This document shows, piece after piece, positions 53,640 to 63,994 of a DNA stretch of 64,000 bases. The stretch is from positions 12,230,252 to 12,294,251 of the forward strand of contig NC_085137.1 of assembly GCF_035046485.1 (NCBI RefSeq). The letters run 5' to 3'. Position 1 is the first letter of the stretch. Each line of letters opens with the position of its first letter. This DNA comes from Aedes albopictus (taxonomy: Eukaryota; Arthropoda; Insecta; Diptera; Culicidae). A program made the translations under genes and the position numbers. A model generated the notes under the pieces. That model had not been told where the DNA came from. It searched no databases and worked only from the letters and a program-made list of their open reading frames with translations.

Positions 53640-53873
53640 CTAATTGTTCTTCTTTTTCTGGAGTTCCAAATCCATTTCAAAACTAATTTCAGCTGATTCC
53701 CACAGCCTGTCCGCATTCGCTCCTTGACGAGAAGTGTTTCCGATGTTATTAAGGTTTCTGAACCGTGTTCGGTTTAATTTGTGATAACACTGAACACCAT
53801 ACTTTTTCATAAATTGGATTGCTTTCACTTGTTCTACGATTTGAGCTCGAATTTCGTCCCAAGATTCAGGCAT
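53640..53873 (-). CDS. Gypsy leader mini-ORF, copy 2 (77 codons)
   Basis: MPESWDEIRAQIVEQVKAI...CYHKLNRTRFRNLNN, related to 51713-51970. Ends in a lysine-rich tail. The two share a W-x-x-I-x-x-Q pattern and a H-x-x-N-(R/K)-T-R-F-R motif. Function unknown. Confidence 0.45.
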   Translation of the reverse strand: MPESWDEIRAQIVEQVKAIQFMKKYGVQCYHKLNRTRFRNLNNIGNTSRQGANADRLWESAEISFEMDLELQKKKNN

Positions 53874-54033
53874 TGTGGCCAGTTTTTATTGTTCACATTT
53901 AAAAGTTATTGTTTCCTTCACTTTGTATCTTAACTTTTCACTCACTTTGTGTCACACGTTTGCCGTTTGCAGATTGTGCAGTCTTGCTGTATAAGCCCTA
54001 TTCCATAAGCTGAGACAGTGACAAAAATATCTC

Positions 54034-54363
54034 TCAAGCTGGCGAGGCTATTTGTAGTCCAGGGCTTGTTGGGGAGGAATTCTTCCCATTGCTAGCCTTC
54101 AACTCCATCTCCAGTTGTTGTACTTGCTTAGTCAGGTTGGTCAGGGCTACGCACAGAATTGCCATTGCCTTAGACTGCCGATCAAGGGCCTCCTTCATTG
54201 TATTGATCTGCCCATGGAAAGTGCTCAGTGCCGAGATTATGTAGTCGAAATAGAGCTGTTTACTGCAGTTTGACGATTTGTGATGGAACGGACATGTCGC
54301 ACCCTTGGGGCACATTCCGGTGGTCTTCAATGTGTGACACTCCATGTCTGCGCAGATGCTCAA
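54034..54363 (-). CDS. CCCH zinc-finger and coiled-coil protein (109 codons)
   Basis: Residues 9-29 contain C-x8-C-x5-C-x3-H (CHTLKTTGMC...CPFHH), a canonical CCCH RNA-binding finger. About 50 residues of heptad-like sequence follow (LTNLTKQVQQLEMEL). It lies among Gypsy fragments, so it may be an accessory or Gag-type ORF rather than a host gene. The start is the first ATG before the finger. Confidence 0.5.
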   Translation of the reverse strand: MSICADMECHTLKTTGMCPKGATCPFHHKSSNCSKQLYFDYIISALSTFHGQINTMKEALDRQSKAMAILCVALTNLTKQVQQLEMELKASNGKNSSPTSPGLQIASPA

Positions 54364-54488
54364 TCACATTAAAGAATTCTTTGTCTGCTAATAAACGATT
54401 AATTTTATCTTATTTATAGCTTGAAGCTTACTATCAACCAAATTCGAGTTTGCTTTCTGGACTAAGTAGAACCTAACCCTCTCACCAA

Positions 54489-54674
54489 TCATTGTGCACA
54501 GTTCCATTGTGTACCTATTGTGTTCGGGGATTTCGGGGCCCCTCTGGCCCTCGTGGTACTGCCTGGAATGGATGGTTTAGCTCCAAGAACTTCTCCGGAG
54601 TACAGATCCTCATCTACGGGCTTGGTCTGCACTGTTGATCGCTGAAATCCTTCAGCAGGCTTACGCTTGTCCAC
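54489..54674 (-). pseudogene. gag: Gypsy gag start next to LTR
   Basis: The frame MDKRKPAEGFQRSTVQ begins just after GTTGGCGACGAGG, a PBS-like stretch. It ends in LTR-like sequence that repeats the CGGGGATTTCGG motif of 54700. Confidence 0.35.
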
Positions 54675-54956
54675 TTAACCTCGTCGCCAACTATTATTGT
54701 GCTCGGGGATTTCGGAGGTTGGGACTCACTTGCACACGCGGTATTGGTTTCAACACTTTATTCTTACACGCTATACTTACACTTGTTGTTCGCTCGAAGA
54801 GCAATAGATAAAAGAGCCCTTCACAATGCCGTGGCTTGGTTTTATACTATTTCAATAGGGTTGCCTGATTCGACACTGGGCGGAAATGAATGACCGCTCA
54901 GTTACTTATCTAGATCATAGATAACTAGAGTATTATATCTAGATACACAACTGTAC
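54675..54956 (-). mobile_element. Gypsy LTR with TATA and polyadenylation signals
   Basis: Minus TATAAAA at 54846-54840 and AATAAAG at 54762-54756, about 80 bases apart, are the U3/R layout. It ends near CACAATA before the GGCGACGAGG PBS-like site. The outer edge is uncertain. Confidence 0.55.
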
Positions 54957-55664
54957 CTAATCGTGTAGACCATGACATGAGTCCAATGTTTCTGCTTGAT
55001 GTTTTCTATACCTCCTATAAATCCCAGTTCGCAGCTCTCTCTCTCTCTGGACAGGGTTACCGGAAAGATCATAGTCAGGAGGTGTCAATCTGCAATTAGG
55101 AATCACAAGTGTCCCGTTGAAAATCAAATGTGAGTTCTGGTAAAGAATCTTCATGCCAACCAGCTCATCACACATTTTACCGGAGGGGGCATTTGTAGAA
55201 TGTCGCTGATTTAAGCAGAACTTGTTTATATCCAGGTGTACAACAACAGATGTTCCTTGCATGTTCTTTGCTTGTGCAAGAGCTCTCGCGATGGTCTGAA
55301 TCTCTGAAGAGATCATTGACTGCTCCGGCACAAAGGAGAAGATAGAATGGGCAATGTTGTGCTCCAGAGTAACTTGAATAATTCTTGGAGGATGAGTTTG
55401 TTTAGTAAAAGATCTTCCTCCCACTCCCTTCAATTCACAATCTTTCTGGCACTCCTCCATTATCCAGTCCTCAAATGAGACTCGATGATCAGAAAATCTT
55501 GATTGATTATTGAATCGTCCTCTGTTGGATGAATTATGGTATCCTCTGTTTCCATAGTTTCTTCCTCGTCCACGGCCCTGTTGTGCATACCTACCTGCCA
55601 TGAGCCATGAAAACTTGTGCTTGTGGAGTTTTATTTTTCTCTCCATTATCACATTCATGTACAT
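54957..55664 (-). pseudogene. gag: Gypsy Gag C-terminus, RG-rich, with following region
   Basis: Begins with arginine-glycine repeats (RYAQQGRGRGRNYGNRG), an RNA-binding nucleocapsid substitute. It continues with a region resembling a diverged protease or spacer (VVVHLDINKFCLNQ, GTLVIPNCRL) that I cannot name. It overlaps the end of the upstream Gag frame by 10 bases. Cut by the LTR at 54957. Confidence 0.5.
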
Positions 55665-56518
55665 ATTTTCTGGGTTGCGTCTGTTATTTTTGTGAAAGTT
55701 CCTGCTTTCAGTATTAGTTTTGTATCATTGTTGGTAATACCGTTTATATGCGTTTGTACACCCGCTTTTGTTGCAATTTGATTGGCTTTGTTAGTTGGAA
55801 TCGTTTCTTCGATGTAGGCTGTTGCTAGACGTAAAGCCAGTTGTTCAACCTGATCGCAAACTGATTCCAGAGAGTCTTTTTGTTTAAGACTCTTCAATTT
55901 TGCCAATAAGTTATCAGAGTTGACTTTTGTGGAGCATTGTGTCTTCAGTGTTGTTAATAGATCATTTAATGGTTGTGCTCCAGTTATTGCTTGCCGAGCA
56001 TTACTCGTCAGCCTTGTTTTTACAAACTTAAACAAAATTTGATCAGGCGCCGCTTTTTGATCTGTCGTTGCATCTGCAAATTCCTCGTTGACGTTGTCTT
56101 TAAATAATGAGACAGCGTCAAGAAATGTGTTGAGATTTCCAGGAGACCCATCGTAAACTTGTACAATGGAAGTCCCTAACCTTATGTCCACTTTTGGTGC
56201 CATTTTTGCTAACATACCGCATATAATTATTACTTTTACTAAAGTTTTAAATTTAATGATGGATTCCTCTAATATTTTGATTGCTGCTTTATATGTTTGT
56301 TTTAATATTTCGTATTTCTCATACTCAGTGTTCCATACTTCTGAACTAAGTATAGGGTTTAAATTACTTAATATTTCTTTATATTTGTTGTATAAATCAT
56401 TCATTTTTTTAAATTTCTCATTAATATTTTCCAATGACCTTGGCTTTGTTTTATTTTTGTACAAATTACTGTATTCTTTGGTAATCGTTTCTTTGATTTG
56501 TATTAGTTTGTCGAGCAT
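55655..56518 (-). pseudogene. gag: Ty3/Gypsy (mdg1-like) Gag
   Basis: 287 codons. A helical N-terminal part, then VYDGSPGNLNTFLDAVSLF, ILFKFVKTRLTSNARQAI and LLTTLKTQC, the conserved capsid segments of this group. A stretch at about 56200 (VKVIIICGMLA) suggests a frameshift join with non-Gag codons. Continues into 54957-55664 in another frame. Confidence 0.7.
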
Positions 56519-57249
56519 CTACGTTTTATACAAACATACAAACTGTATCAAGCAATCAATATTTAATTTCGTCGTCAATACATTTAGGAAAGGTTTTCAT
56601 CAAATTAAATCAATGTCTCACTGTATCAACAATATATTATTTGGTGTTTATTCTCCTTTCAGGAGTTACTCAAGTACTTTGATTCATACGTTGTCGCTGC
56701 ATCCGTTGTAACTGCTACTACTGCTTCTGCTGTATCTTTACCTTTTAAACTGCCATCCCGATGACTTGCCCTCCGATCCTTCTCTCTAGGGTTTGATGGT
56801 GGAACAGTACTCCAACTCTCGTAGTTAGAATGACGTGCCCCGTGATAGATGGGAGTAGTGCTGTTCTCAGTTGTAGCAACTCATTTCTGGATACACTAAA
56901 CGCTTGCGTTGCTGCACTAAATTGTACCGCTTCCGTTGATGGTTTCACTACTATTGTATCTGCAGTGACTTTAATTATTTTCAACAATTGTTCTTCTTTC
57001 AGCAAGTTCACTAGCTGTCCCGCTGATCTGCTTTTATTCACTACTACAGCATTGTTCGTAATTTTGGCACTGTTTAATTTTCGTAATATGTCCTTTAATG
57101 TCACTTATATTTTGTTTCGCTTCTTGTCACTGACTATCGCGTACATTGTCACTTTTTGTACATCATGTCTCTGGTCACTTATATTTTTTCTCATCACCAA
57201 AAGCTACGATTCCGTTTTCAGAAATTTTAAAGTTTTTGTAATTGTTTTT
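56519..57249 (-). pseudogene. Upstream mdg1-like frame with MTLKDILRKLN start
   Basis: The frame at 56745-57104 encodes a 119-residue helical protein (SAGQLVNLLKEEQLLKII). It lies upstream of Gag and may be the true Gag N-terminus. The flanking parts are non-coding or shifted. Confidence 0.4.
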
Positions 57250-57254
57250 TCCAA

Positions 57255-57740
57255 TAGGTGATTAACCAGAACGGTGTCCGGCCATTTGGCCGAATGCCGT
57301 TTGGCCGAATGCCGTTTGGCCGAACGCCATTTGGCCGAATGCCGTTTGGCCGAACGCCATTTGGCCGAATGCCATCTGGCCGAATGGCCGTTTGCTGGAA
57401 AGCCGTTTGGCCGAATTATGTTCAAAAGAATTCAGAGGAAATTTTTAATATTCCAACTACCAATATGATCATCAGAAATATTTCCTTCTTTTAATCATAG
57501 GCTATTCTTTCTAGTTTTGACATTCAGGGACGTTGAGTCTGTCAATATTTTATCAAAGATTTTTCCTTCTTTGAATCATAGGCTGTTCTTTCGAGTTATA
57601 CTGATGCGAGGAATAGTGACATGGTCACTTAAGTTCATCATTTATTTTCGGCCAAACGGCATTCGGCCAAATGACCCTTTCGGCCAAATGGCGTTCGGCC
57701 AAACGGCATTCGGCCAAATGGCGTTCGGCCAAATGACCCG
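57255..57740. repeat. Inverted arrays of a 15-bp minisatellite
   Basis: 57285-57420 holds about 8 units of GCCGTTTGGCCGAAT. 57645-57735 holds the complement units. About 220 bp lie between, so the arms can pair. Inserted into the mdg1-like element. Open frames through it are repeat translation (PFGRM repeats). Confidence 0.8.
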
Positions 57741-57899
57741 GAACCAACCAGAACCTACAACATGGTTCCATACACTCGCCAACTTTATGATTTCTGTTAC
57801 TTTCTGCACACTTTTCTTTAATTTGTTTGGCTTATTCATCGGTTTGTCTCCAGAAGAGTCTATTTTCTTCCACACTCATTTTTCTTCGAGACATTTTGT
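57741..57899. other. Element leader DNA, nothing coding
   Basis: Continuation of the mdg1-like element after the minisatellite insertion. No feature supported. Confidence 0.35.
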
Positions 57900-58190
57900 T
57901 AGTTTTTTTTTATTTCGGTGTTTTCAAAAAAAATATAAACTTTTCCCCGCGTTCACTTCTCGGATATCACATTACTTAGAGTCACTACGCGCTTAGTTTC
58001 TTCGCGCGTTTTAAGCCGTTCATGTCTGATGATGGCTTTGTACATCATATACACTATACCGATCGTGAGCAAAATTAAGCTAACATACGCTTAAACTGTT
58101 AAGGCATTTGCGGTTTTTTCTGTATGTTATATTTGCGTTCACTATTTTTATTATCTCTTCATGTTGAACTGGAGGCTTCGGGGTTGATTT
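57900..58190 (-). pseudogene. Leader small membrane ORF, frameshifted
   Basis: A frame starting MRNEKSTPKPPVQHEEI at about 58190 and, in another frame, a membrane helix (LILLTIGIVYMMY) with a basic tail. Same layout as 35893-36078. Confidence 0.4.
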
Positions 58191-58379
58191 TTCATTCCTC
58201 ATTTCTACAGATCACAGGTCACGAAGTCACTGATCGCCATATCGCGTCCCTAAACACGGGACGTTAACTTTCACTATTTCACTAGTTTAATATCCATCCG
58301 CGACTATTTCACTTTACTTAACATCGATCCGCGGGAACGAGGTAAAGACGCGCACTAACTCGAGTCGCTCACATAGAGA
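58191..58379 (-). other. mdg1-like leader
   Basis: Non-coding sequence between the small membrane ORF and the LTR. No clear PBS found. Confidence 0.35.
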
Positions 58380-58640
58380 TTCGAACTTGGACTTTTCTCA
58401 ACAGTGCAGCCAAGCAGGAGTAATCCAGTTGGGATGGGGTACAATTCAGAAGACAGATTTGGAATAGTCGATAGCCTGAAAGCTGAAAGGAGTGTTCCAG
58501 TCAGGCTCGAGTTCAAAATCAGAATTCTTTATTCATCGGATACACTGGCCCTTTTATACATTTCAAGGTTCAATACATTTCAAGGTTTAACATAACGAAT
58601 AGCTTAATACATAGGTGAGACGACTGAAGTGACAAATAAC
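58380..58640 (-). mobile_element. Gypsy LTR with TATA and polyadenylation signals
   Basis: Minus TGTATAAAAGGG near 58560-58549 and AATAAAG at 58533-58527. Downstream R/U5 runs to about 58400. The U3 edge is not defined. Confidence 0.5.
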
Positions 58641-58727
58641 CAAAAATGCTTATGGTTTGTTTTACGTTAAGCCACGCGCTAGACATCCTCAATGTTGTGG
58701 CATTTACGTTAATGGTATGCTACACAC

Positions 58728-58960
58728 GCGTTCGTTTCCAAACCAAAACTTCTGCATTTGCATAGGCCGCTTTTATAGAGCAGCTGGGTCTGGCTCATGT
58801 CAAAATAAGATGCTACAATTCTAATTATCTAACTTTAAAAAAAATCTCTCTTGCACTATCTCACTCCCGTAAGTTTGTGGTCTGTTTTTACGACTTTCCA
58901 TACCCAGAGCTTAACAGAATCATACACGATAGATGTACGCCGGTTCTACACCCGGTCTAA
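58728..58960 (-). mobile_element. BEL family-2 LTR fragment, diverged
   Basis: Matches 24436-24670 (CGTTTCCAAACCAAAACTTCTG, CCGCTTTTATAGAGCA, GATAGATGTACGCCGGTTCTA) with indels. Confidence 0.7.
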
Positions 58961-59209
58961 TTGTTCCTTTTGTGTCTATTTCCCCTCAAAACTTCTCGTT
59001 TGCTCCAGAGTACGTTACAGTAATAACAAATCACCTCAAAGTACGATACCAAGTCTTGGTCTGACAGCCGAGAAAATAATAAGTATGGAATTCATTTCAA
59101 GGGCAATGATGGAGTATCACATGCTTATGGTAACATTAACGTTCACTAACATTATTATTTTTCTTGATTTTCTGATGGAGATATTTGCCAAAGTTCTTAA
59201 ACATGTTGA

Positions 59210-59260
59210 CTCCTCTTTGGAGTCACCATGTTTTCATTTGAATGGTAAAGAAGGTCATAA
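59210..59260 (-). other. Diverged BEL PBS and LTR edge
   Basis: TGGTGACTCCAAAGAGGAG at 59228-59210 has two changes from the common PBS and follows CA. LTR beyond 59229 is not otherwise recognised. Confidence 0.5.
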
Positions 59261-60380
59261 AATGTTATGCTATTTCAAGTGGGTCGTAAATATTCAAATG
59301 ACAAACACTACGTGAGTGCATTTGAAAAGATGATGCAATATGATCTGATGCATATGTTGCAGCATCATGGAAAAGAATAATGTGTTTTTGGAGATACATG
59401 GTGGGTATGCCACATAGTTTAGTCATTGAAACTGTTCTGTTTGATTTTTATATTCCCAAATGTATCTGATGATGTTCAAAACGTGAAAAAAAGATCTTCA
59501 ACAATTATTAATCGTAATGATTGCTTCGTGTCAATTACAAAAATAAGGGTTTTGTATTTTTCATTTAAAAAATAACGATACATCCCTGCTTGAATCCTAC
59601 CTGAAAATGCAATCAACAACTATCTCTTACTGTTTAAACACATAAATACGCCAAGAAAATGCAATCCAATCTATCAGTTAGTAGACAGTTATGCTGCGTT
59701 GAATCAAGTGGTATTGTTATAATGTTCAGAAAATCAGTCAGAATACTCATACAATTGACTCTTCATAATCCAAAGGTACATTGAAGATATGGATAGATCG
59801 GGTCTAAGGGAGATGCAAACATTTTATGTTTTAAGAATTAGACGTACAGTATAGGCTTGATCATTTGATTTAACTTTCAACCGCAAGTCCTTATATGGTA
59901 CCGTCAAAATAGCACGAAAAGTTAGTAAATTCCAAAAAAAAAGAAGTTTTCGTCCATTTAAAGTCACTTTGAAATCTTAGCAGATCATAAATTGGTACGA
60001 AGAGAAAAAATGTTTGCAAATGGAAAGCATATGAAAAATAATAGGGTAATAAAAGTGTATTAGGAATTTGCACTTCTTGAAACGAAGAGTTGATTGTACA
60101 CTACAGTCCAAATAGTATAGTGCAGTTTGTACTATTTAATATTAGGTATGCTTTTAATACCAATTGTCTATGTGGTAGGTACGAAAGTGAAACAAGTAAT
60201 CAATATAAAAGTGTAATATATATATATATTAAAAATTATCCCGAGATCTCTCACTCGCTTCATTTGTCCGTAGTAATATCACCACCTTTGATTCATTCAA
60301 AACACATTCGATTTTCCTTATCAGGGTCCTAAAATTGAAAAAAAAAAACGTTTCTTATTACATTAGAGGGCCTACAAGAC
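59261..60380. other. AT-rich sequence, no gene seen
   Basis: No domain, RNA gene or clear repeat. Low-complexity (TA)n at 60220-60230. Confidence 0.5.
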
Positions 60381-60825
60381 CAGACAAACAGACGTAACAC
60401 TGACAAAATTTCCGTCGCCCACGGTTTTAATGATCATTTTAAATCATCTCAGCAGTTGTTACTTTCACAACCAGAGCCGAGCACATCGTTTTTGTTCGTG
60501 TTTGACGTTTCACGACACTAGCGCCTGCTGTTGACGATATGGCGAAGCTCAGTGCTTCGCGCAATATTGTTACCAACTGGTTTTTTTTATCTGTATTATC
60601 GAGATTTTTAGCCCTGGGCTAGTTCATCTCGGGACCCACGCTTTACTTCCCTTCCGAAGGAAGAACTCACATTTTGCGAGTTTGTCGGGAGTTTGATTCC
60701 AGATCCTCGACGTGATAGTCACGTGCTTTAACCATCACACACAGGTCTGCTCCCCAGCTGGTGATAGTGTAACTGAGCGATGATTTTCAAAGGAATTTGT
60801 CCTAAGTGTTACGTCTGTTTGTCTG
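60381..60825. mobile_element. TIR element with 21-bp perfect inverted repeats
   Basis: CAGACAAACAGACGTAACACT at 60381-60401 is perfectly complementary to 60805-60825. Non-coding, contains the SINE at 60581-60752. Confidence 0.75.
60581..60752 (-). mobile_element. tRNA-type SINE nested in the TIR element
   Basis: In minus sense it begins AGCAGACCTGTGTG, has A-box-like TGGTTAAAGCACGTGA and a degenerate B-box (GGAATCAAACTCC), and ends in A8. CCAACTGG and CCAGCTGG flank it as a 7/8 duplication. Resembles mosquito tRNA-SINEs. Confidence 0.6.
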
Positions 60826-60872
60826 TGTCGTTGAACCTTGTATAGTAGGCTGCGGCTTATTTTTCAAAAGTT

Positions 60873-61355
60873 AAATAAAAGAAAATCGGGTTAAGTACGG
60901 TTCCTTTGAATTCCACTAAGAATTTGCATCCTTTGACAGATACGTATTTCGACCTCAACTGTAAGGTCGTCTTCAGTGTCTTGTACTTGACTCGACTGAA
61001 GAGATCCATCGCATTCAACACGTCTCATACATCATAGGTAAAAATAATAGGTAGCTTAATCTAGGTAGTTTTTTTTTTCCCGAGCATGCAAAAACTTATA
61101 TCTATATTAACCTCCACCATAGAATAGGTAAAATTTCCCTCCACCACCGAATAGGTACATTTCCCACCAGCACAGGATAGGTAAACAAAGTTCTAAGCAC
61201 TCTCGTATGGCGTGCGTCTCATAATGTACCTGTGATACATGAACTTTGTTTACCTATCCTGTGCTGGTGGGAAATGTACCTATTCGGTGGTGGAGGGAAA
61301 TTTTACCTATTCTATGGTGGAGGTTAATATAGATATAAGTTTTTGCATGCTCGGG

Positions 61356-61399
<44 letters not shown>

Positions 61400-61593
61400 A
61401 CCTAGATTAAGCTACCTATTATTTTTACCTATGATGTATGAGACGTGTTGAATGCGATGGATCTCTTCAGTCGAGTCAAGTACAAGACACTGAAGACGAC
61501 CTTACAGTTGAGGTCGAAATACGTATCTGTCAAAGGATGCAAATTCTTAGTGGAATTCAAAGGAACCGTACTTAACCCGATTTTCTTTTATTT
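60873..61593. repeat. Long perfect inverted repeat (hairpin), 47-bp loop
   Basis: Left arm 60873-61193 and right arm 61241-61593 appear to be exact complements apart from a homopolymer: T10 (61069-61078) against A42 (61356-61397). Excluding it each arm is 311 bases. The loop is 61194-61240. A small plus-strand frame there includes the poly-A as lysines and is not a gene. Confidence 0.95.
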
Positions 61594-62403
61594 ACAGATA
61601 TTCCCCTAACAAGCCCAGGTTAATCATCATTTCAAAAGTTGTTGAAACCTAGAATTCGTAAGCTCTTCTGGATTCAAATGACATAAATAGAGAAAAATCT
61701 GAGTTTGAGCCAAAAATATTAAAATTTAGAGGTGGTGCAATCGCTTCAAAGTTGAATTTTCGAGTAATAAAAAGATGTTTTCACTTCAAGTGCCATAACT
61801 TTTTCAATTTTCAATCTTTTTTATGAATCTCTCACAAATTAAATTTCAAATAAACGCGTAGAACATTAAATTTTACCAAAGTTACGCAAAATATGAATTT
61901 TTAAAGATCTAATTTATTTTTTTCTTCTTTTTACGAAAATTTTTAACTTTAGAGTCCATTAACTTTTCAACCGTTTGACCAGTTGTTGCCTATATTTGTC
62001 CCAAACAAACTATTCGTCAAAGTAGTCATTTTTATAACACTTTTTACCAAAAACTGTTAAAACTTGTTTTTTTTTCATGCAAAATTGTAGTTTTTGACGA
62101 TGTTTTGCATTTTTTTTACTCTAAACCAGATACTTAGCATCATATGTAGGGAAGATTGGAAGATTTTTTTTTCATTTTTTTTCCTCGCATTTAGAACATG
62201 AAAATATTTTTTGATTCAAAACACTCGAAAAATTGAAGTTTAAGGCTTCTATATGATTATTTAGAATATTTTTTTTTCACTTTTAGCCCGAAACTATGCA
62301 CGAAAACAATTAAAATTTTACCAAAATTCTGATTTTTCTAATAAAATACGTGTTTTTGAACGGTTTTTGTATTTATCCATTATCAAACGATTTTTTTAAG
62401 GTA
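61594..62403. other. AT-rich sequence, no gene seen
   Basis: Homopolymer-rich, no coding or structural signal supported. Confidence 0.5.
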
Positions 62404-62661
62404 CAGTAGACGTTCGGCCGGTGCAAATGGTTTAACTGCAATGCTTTTTAACTGCAAGTCCGGTAAGTGCAACAAATTTGCAGCTATCACACCGCCAAAC
62501 ATCAAAATTGTGCGTCAGGTGAGCCCAAACCAACAATCGGATGAAGTTTACGTTCATTTTGCGTCAGTTGATAGTTGGTTGACACTGTCAGGCGTTGTAG
62601 TTATCGGATTTTCGATCGGTAAGTGAAACGTAAACATGTTGCAGTTATCGAACGTCTACTG
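62404..62661. mobile_element. pogo/Tigger-like MITE (258 bp)
   Basis: Terminal CAGTAGACGTTCG at both ends in inverted orientation, TA duplications at 62402-62403 and 62662-62663. No transposase. Confidence 0.8.
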
Positions 62662-62763
62662 TACAGTTTATTCGTTGCATTCTTAGACAAAAACAAAAAT
62701 ATCTGCAAAAGCAAGCTCAAAAATTTGAAATTGGTCAAACGGTTAAAAAGTTATAGGACTCTA

Positions 62764-62893
62764 GAGCAAGGTAAGGTCTTACTCACGAATGAGTATACTC
62801 AAATGTGAGTAACTCACAGCGTGAGCATTACTCACAAATGAGTAAGGTGAGTGAGTATCTTTTACTCGTGAGCATGAGTTTCGCAACACTGCT
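62764..62893. repeat. Cluster of ACTCAC/GTGAGT motifs
   Basis: Repeated ACTCACAAATGAGTA-type palindromes, bounded by GAGCAAGGT on the left and (reversed) GAGCAGTGTTGCG on the right, suggesting a small hAT-like MITE. Confidence 0.5.
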
Positions 62894-63119
62894 CCAGTCT
62901 TTGCCCCTCCATATAAATTCCATTTTTTATGTATGAACTGGCGAAGATTAGCGCAGAATTTTAGGGGGGGCGAAGTCTAGTGTTTTTACCCTATTGTTCC
63001 TTGCAAGATAAATCCGCGAAACGCGTTTGTCTTCTTCTTTTCCATCAAGTTCCCCAAATTTGACCGCATCACTGTGAGCACCAGATGGTCAAAAATTATG
63101 TCGACAATGAATTTTCATA

Positions 63120-63994
63120 AGGGCCTAACTGACTTGATCGATTTCTCTTCGTCGACTCTCTTTTTTGAGTACGACTGCAGCGATCGACACGATCGATCGT
63201 GTTCGCGGTGTGCTCCCAGAAAGTAAACTCCATTGGAGTATAAACGAAAAATTAACTGGCAATATAGCGCTACATCGCTGTGTCATTTTCCGCTCTTTTG
63301 TCGCAAAAGAGCAACCAGCAGAAGAAGAAGAAGTTTCTCTCTTTCGCTAATAACTTGATCAAAACAAACAAAATCATTATTCTTTTTATTTCTATAGCAG
63401 CATGTAGTCGTCTTCTTCGCATTTCAACCAAAAAATCTTTGGAAAACTCAATAGACATTCTGTGATAACACAAAGATCAGTGTCGATGTATACGGCGCAA
63501 TCAAATACACATGAGGCTGCGGCGATATGACCGCGAGGAAATGCACGCGATACTTGACGCGATACAGACGCAATGACGAAATGGAAAATGTGAAGCCGCA
63601 TCTTCCTGCATCATCACTATTCATCATTCATATTTCTACAAAATCGATGAGGTGATGAGTATGCGTTAAGAGGAACAATTTTGCGATAAATCTAGATTGA
63701 GTTTAAATAAGGGCGAAAGCAACATGATCGATTTCTCTTCATCGACTCTCACTTCTGCAAATTAAAAGTGACAAGATGAAAGTTTCTAGATTGAGTTTAA
63801 ATAAGGGCGATAGTAACGATAGAGTCGATGAAGAAAACTCGCTCATGTTACTTTCGCCCTTATTTAAACTAAATCTAGGTTTGATTAAACTTTTTGGCCA
63901 TAAAACGCTAGATTGGGATTCTGTCTTGCGTCCAAACGTAAAAAAGTTTAATCAAACTTGCTTCTTGTCAGTTTAATTTGAAGAAGAGAGAGTC
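63120..63994. repeat. Interspersed direct and inverted repeats
   Basis: GATTTCTCTTCGTCGACTCTC at 63138 recurs at 63729, and its complement near 63818 and 63980. TCTAGATTGAGTTTAAATAAG at 63690 recurs at 63785 and inverted at 63857-63892. Looks like nested fold-back DNA. No gene recognised. Confidence 0.5.

Noticed and set aside
56166..56711. 181-codon plus-strand hydrophobic frame
   Set aside because: Shadow of the minus-strand Gag; hydrophobicity reflects AT-rich antisense.
57285..57420. PFGRM repeat protein
   Set aside because: A 15-bp unit keeps all frames open on both strands; no gene structure.
58851..59315. 154-codon plus-strand frame
   Set aside because: Crosses an LTR fragment and a PBS on the other strand; no domain.
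61239..61451. Frame with a polylysine run
   Set aside because: The lysines are the A42 homopolymer inside the inverted repeat.
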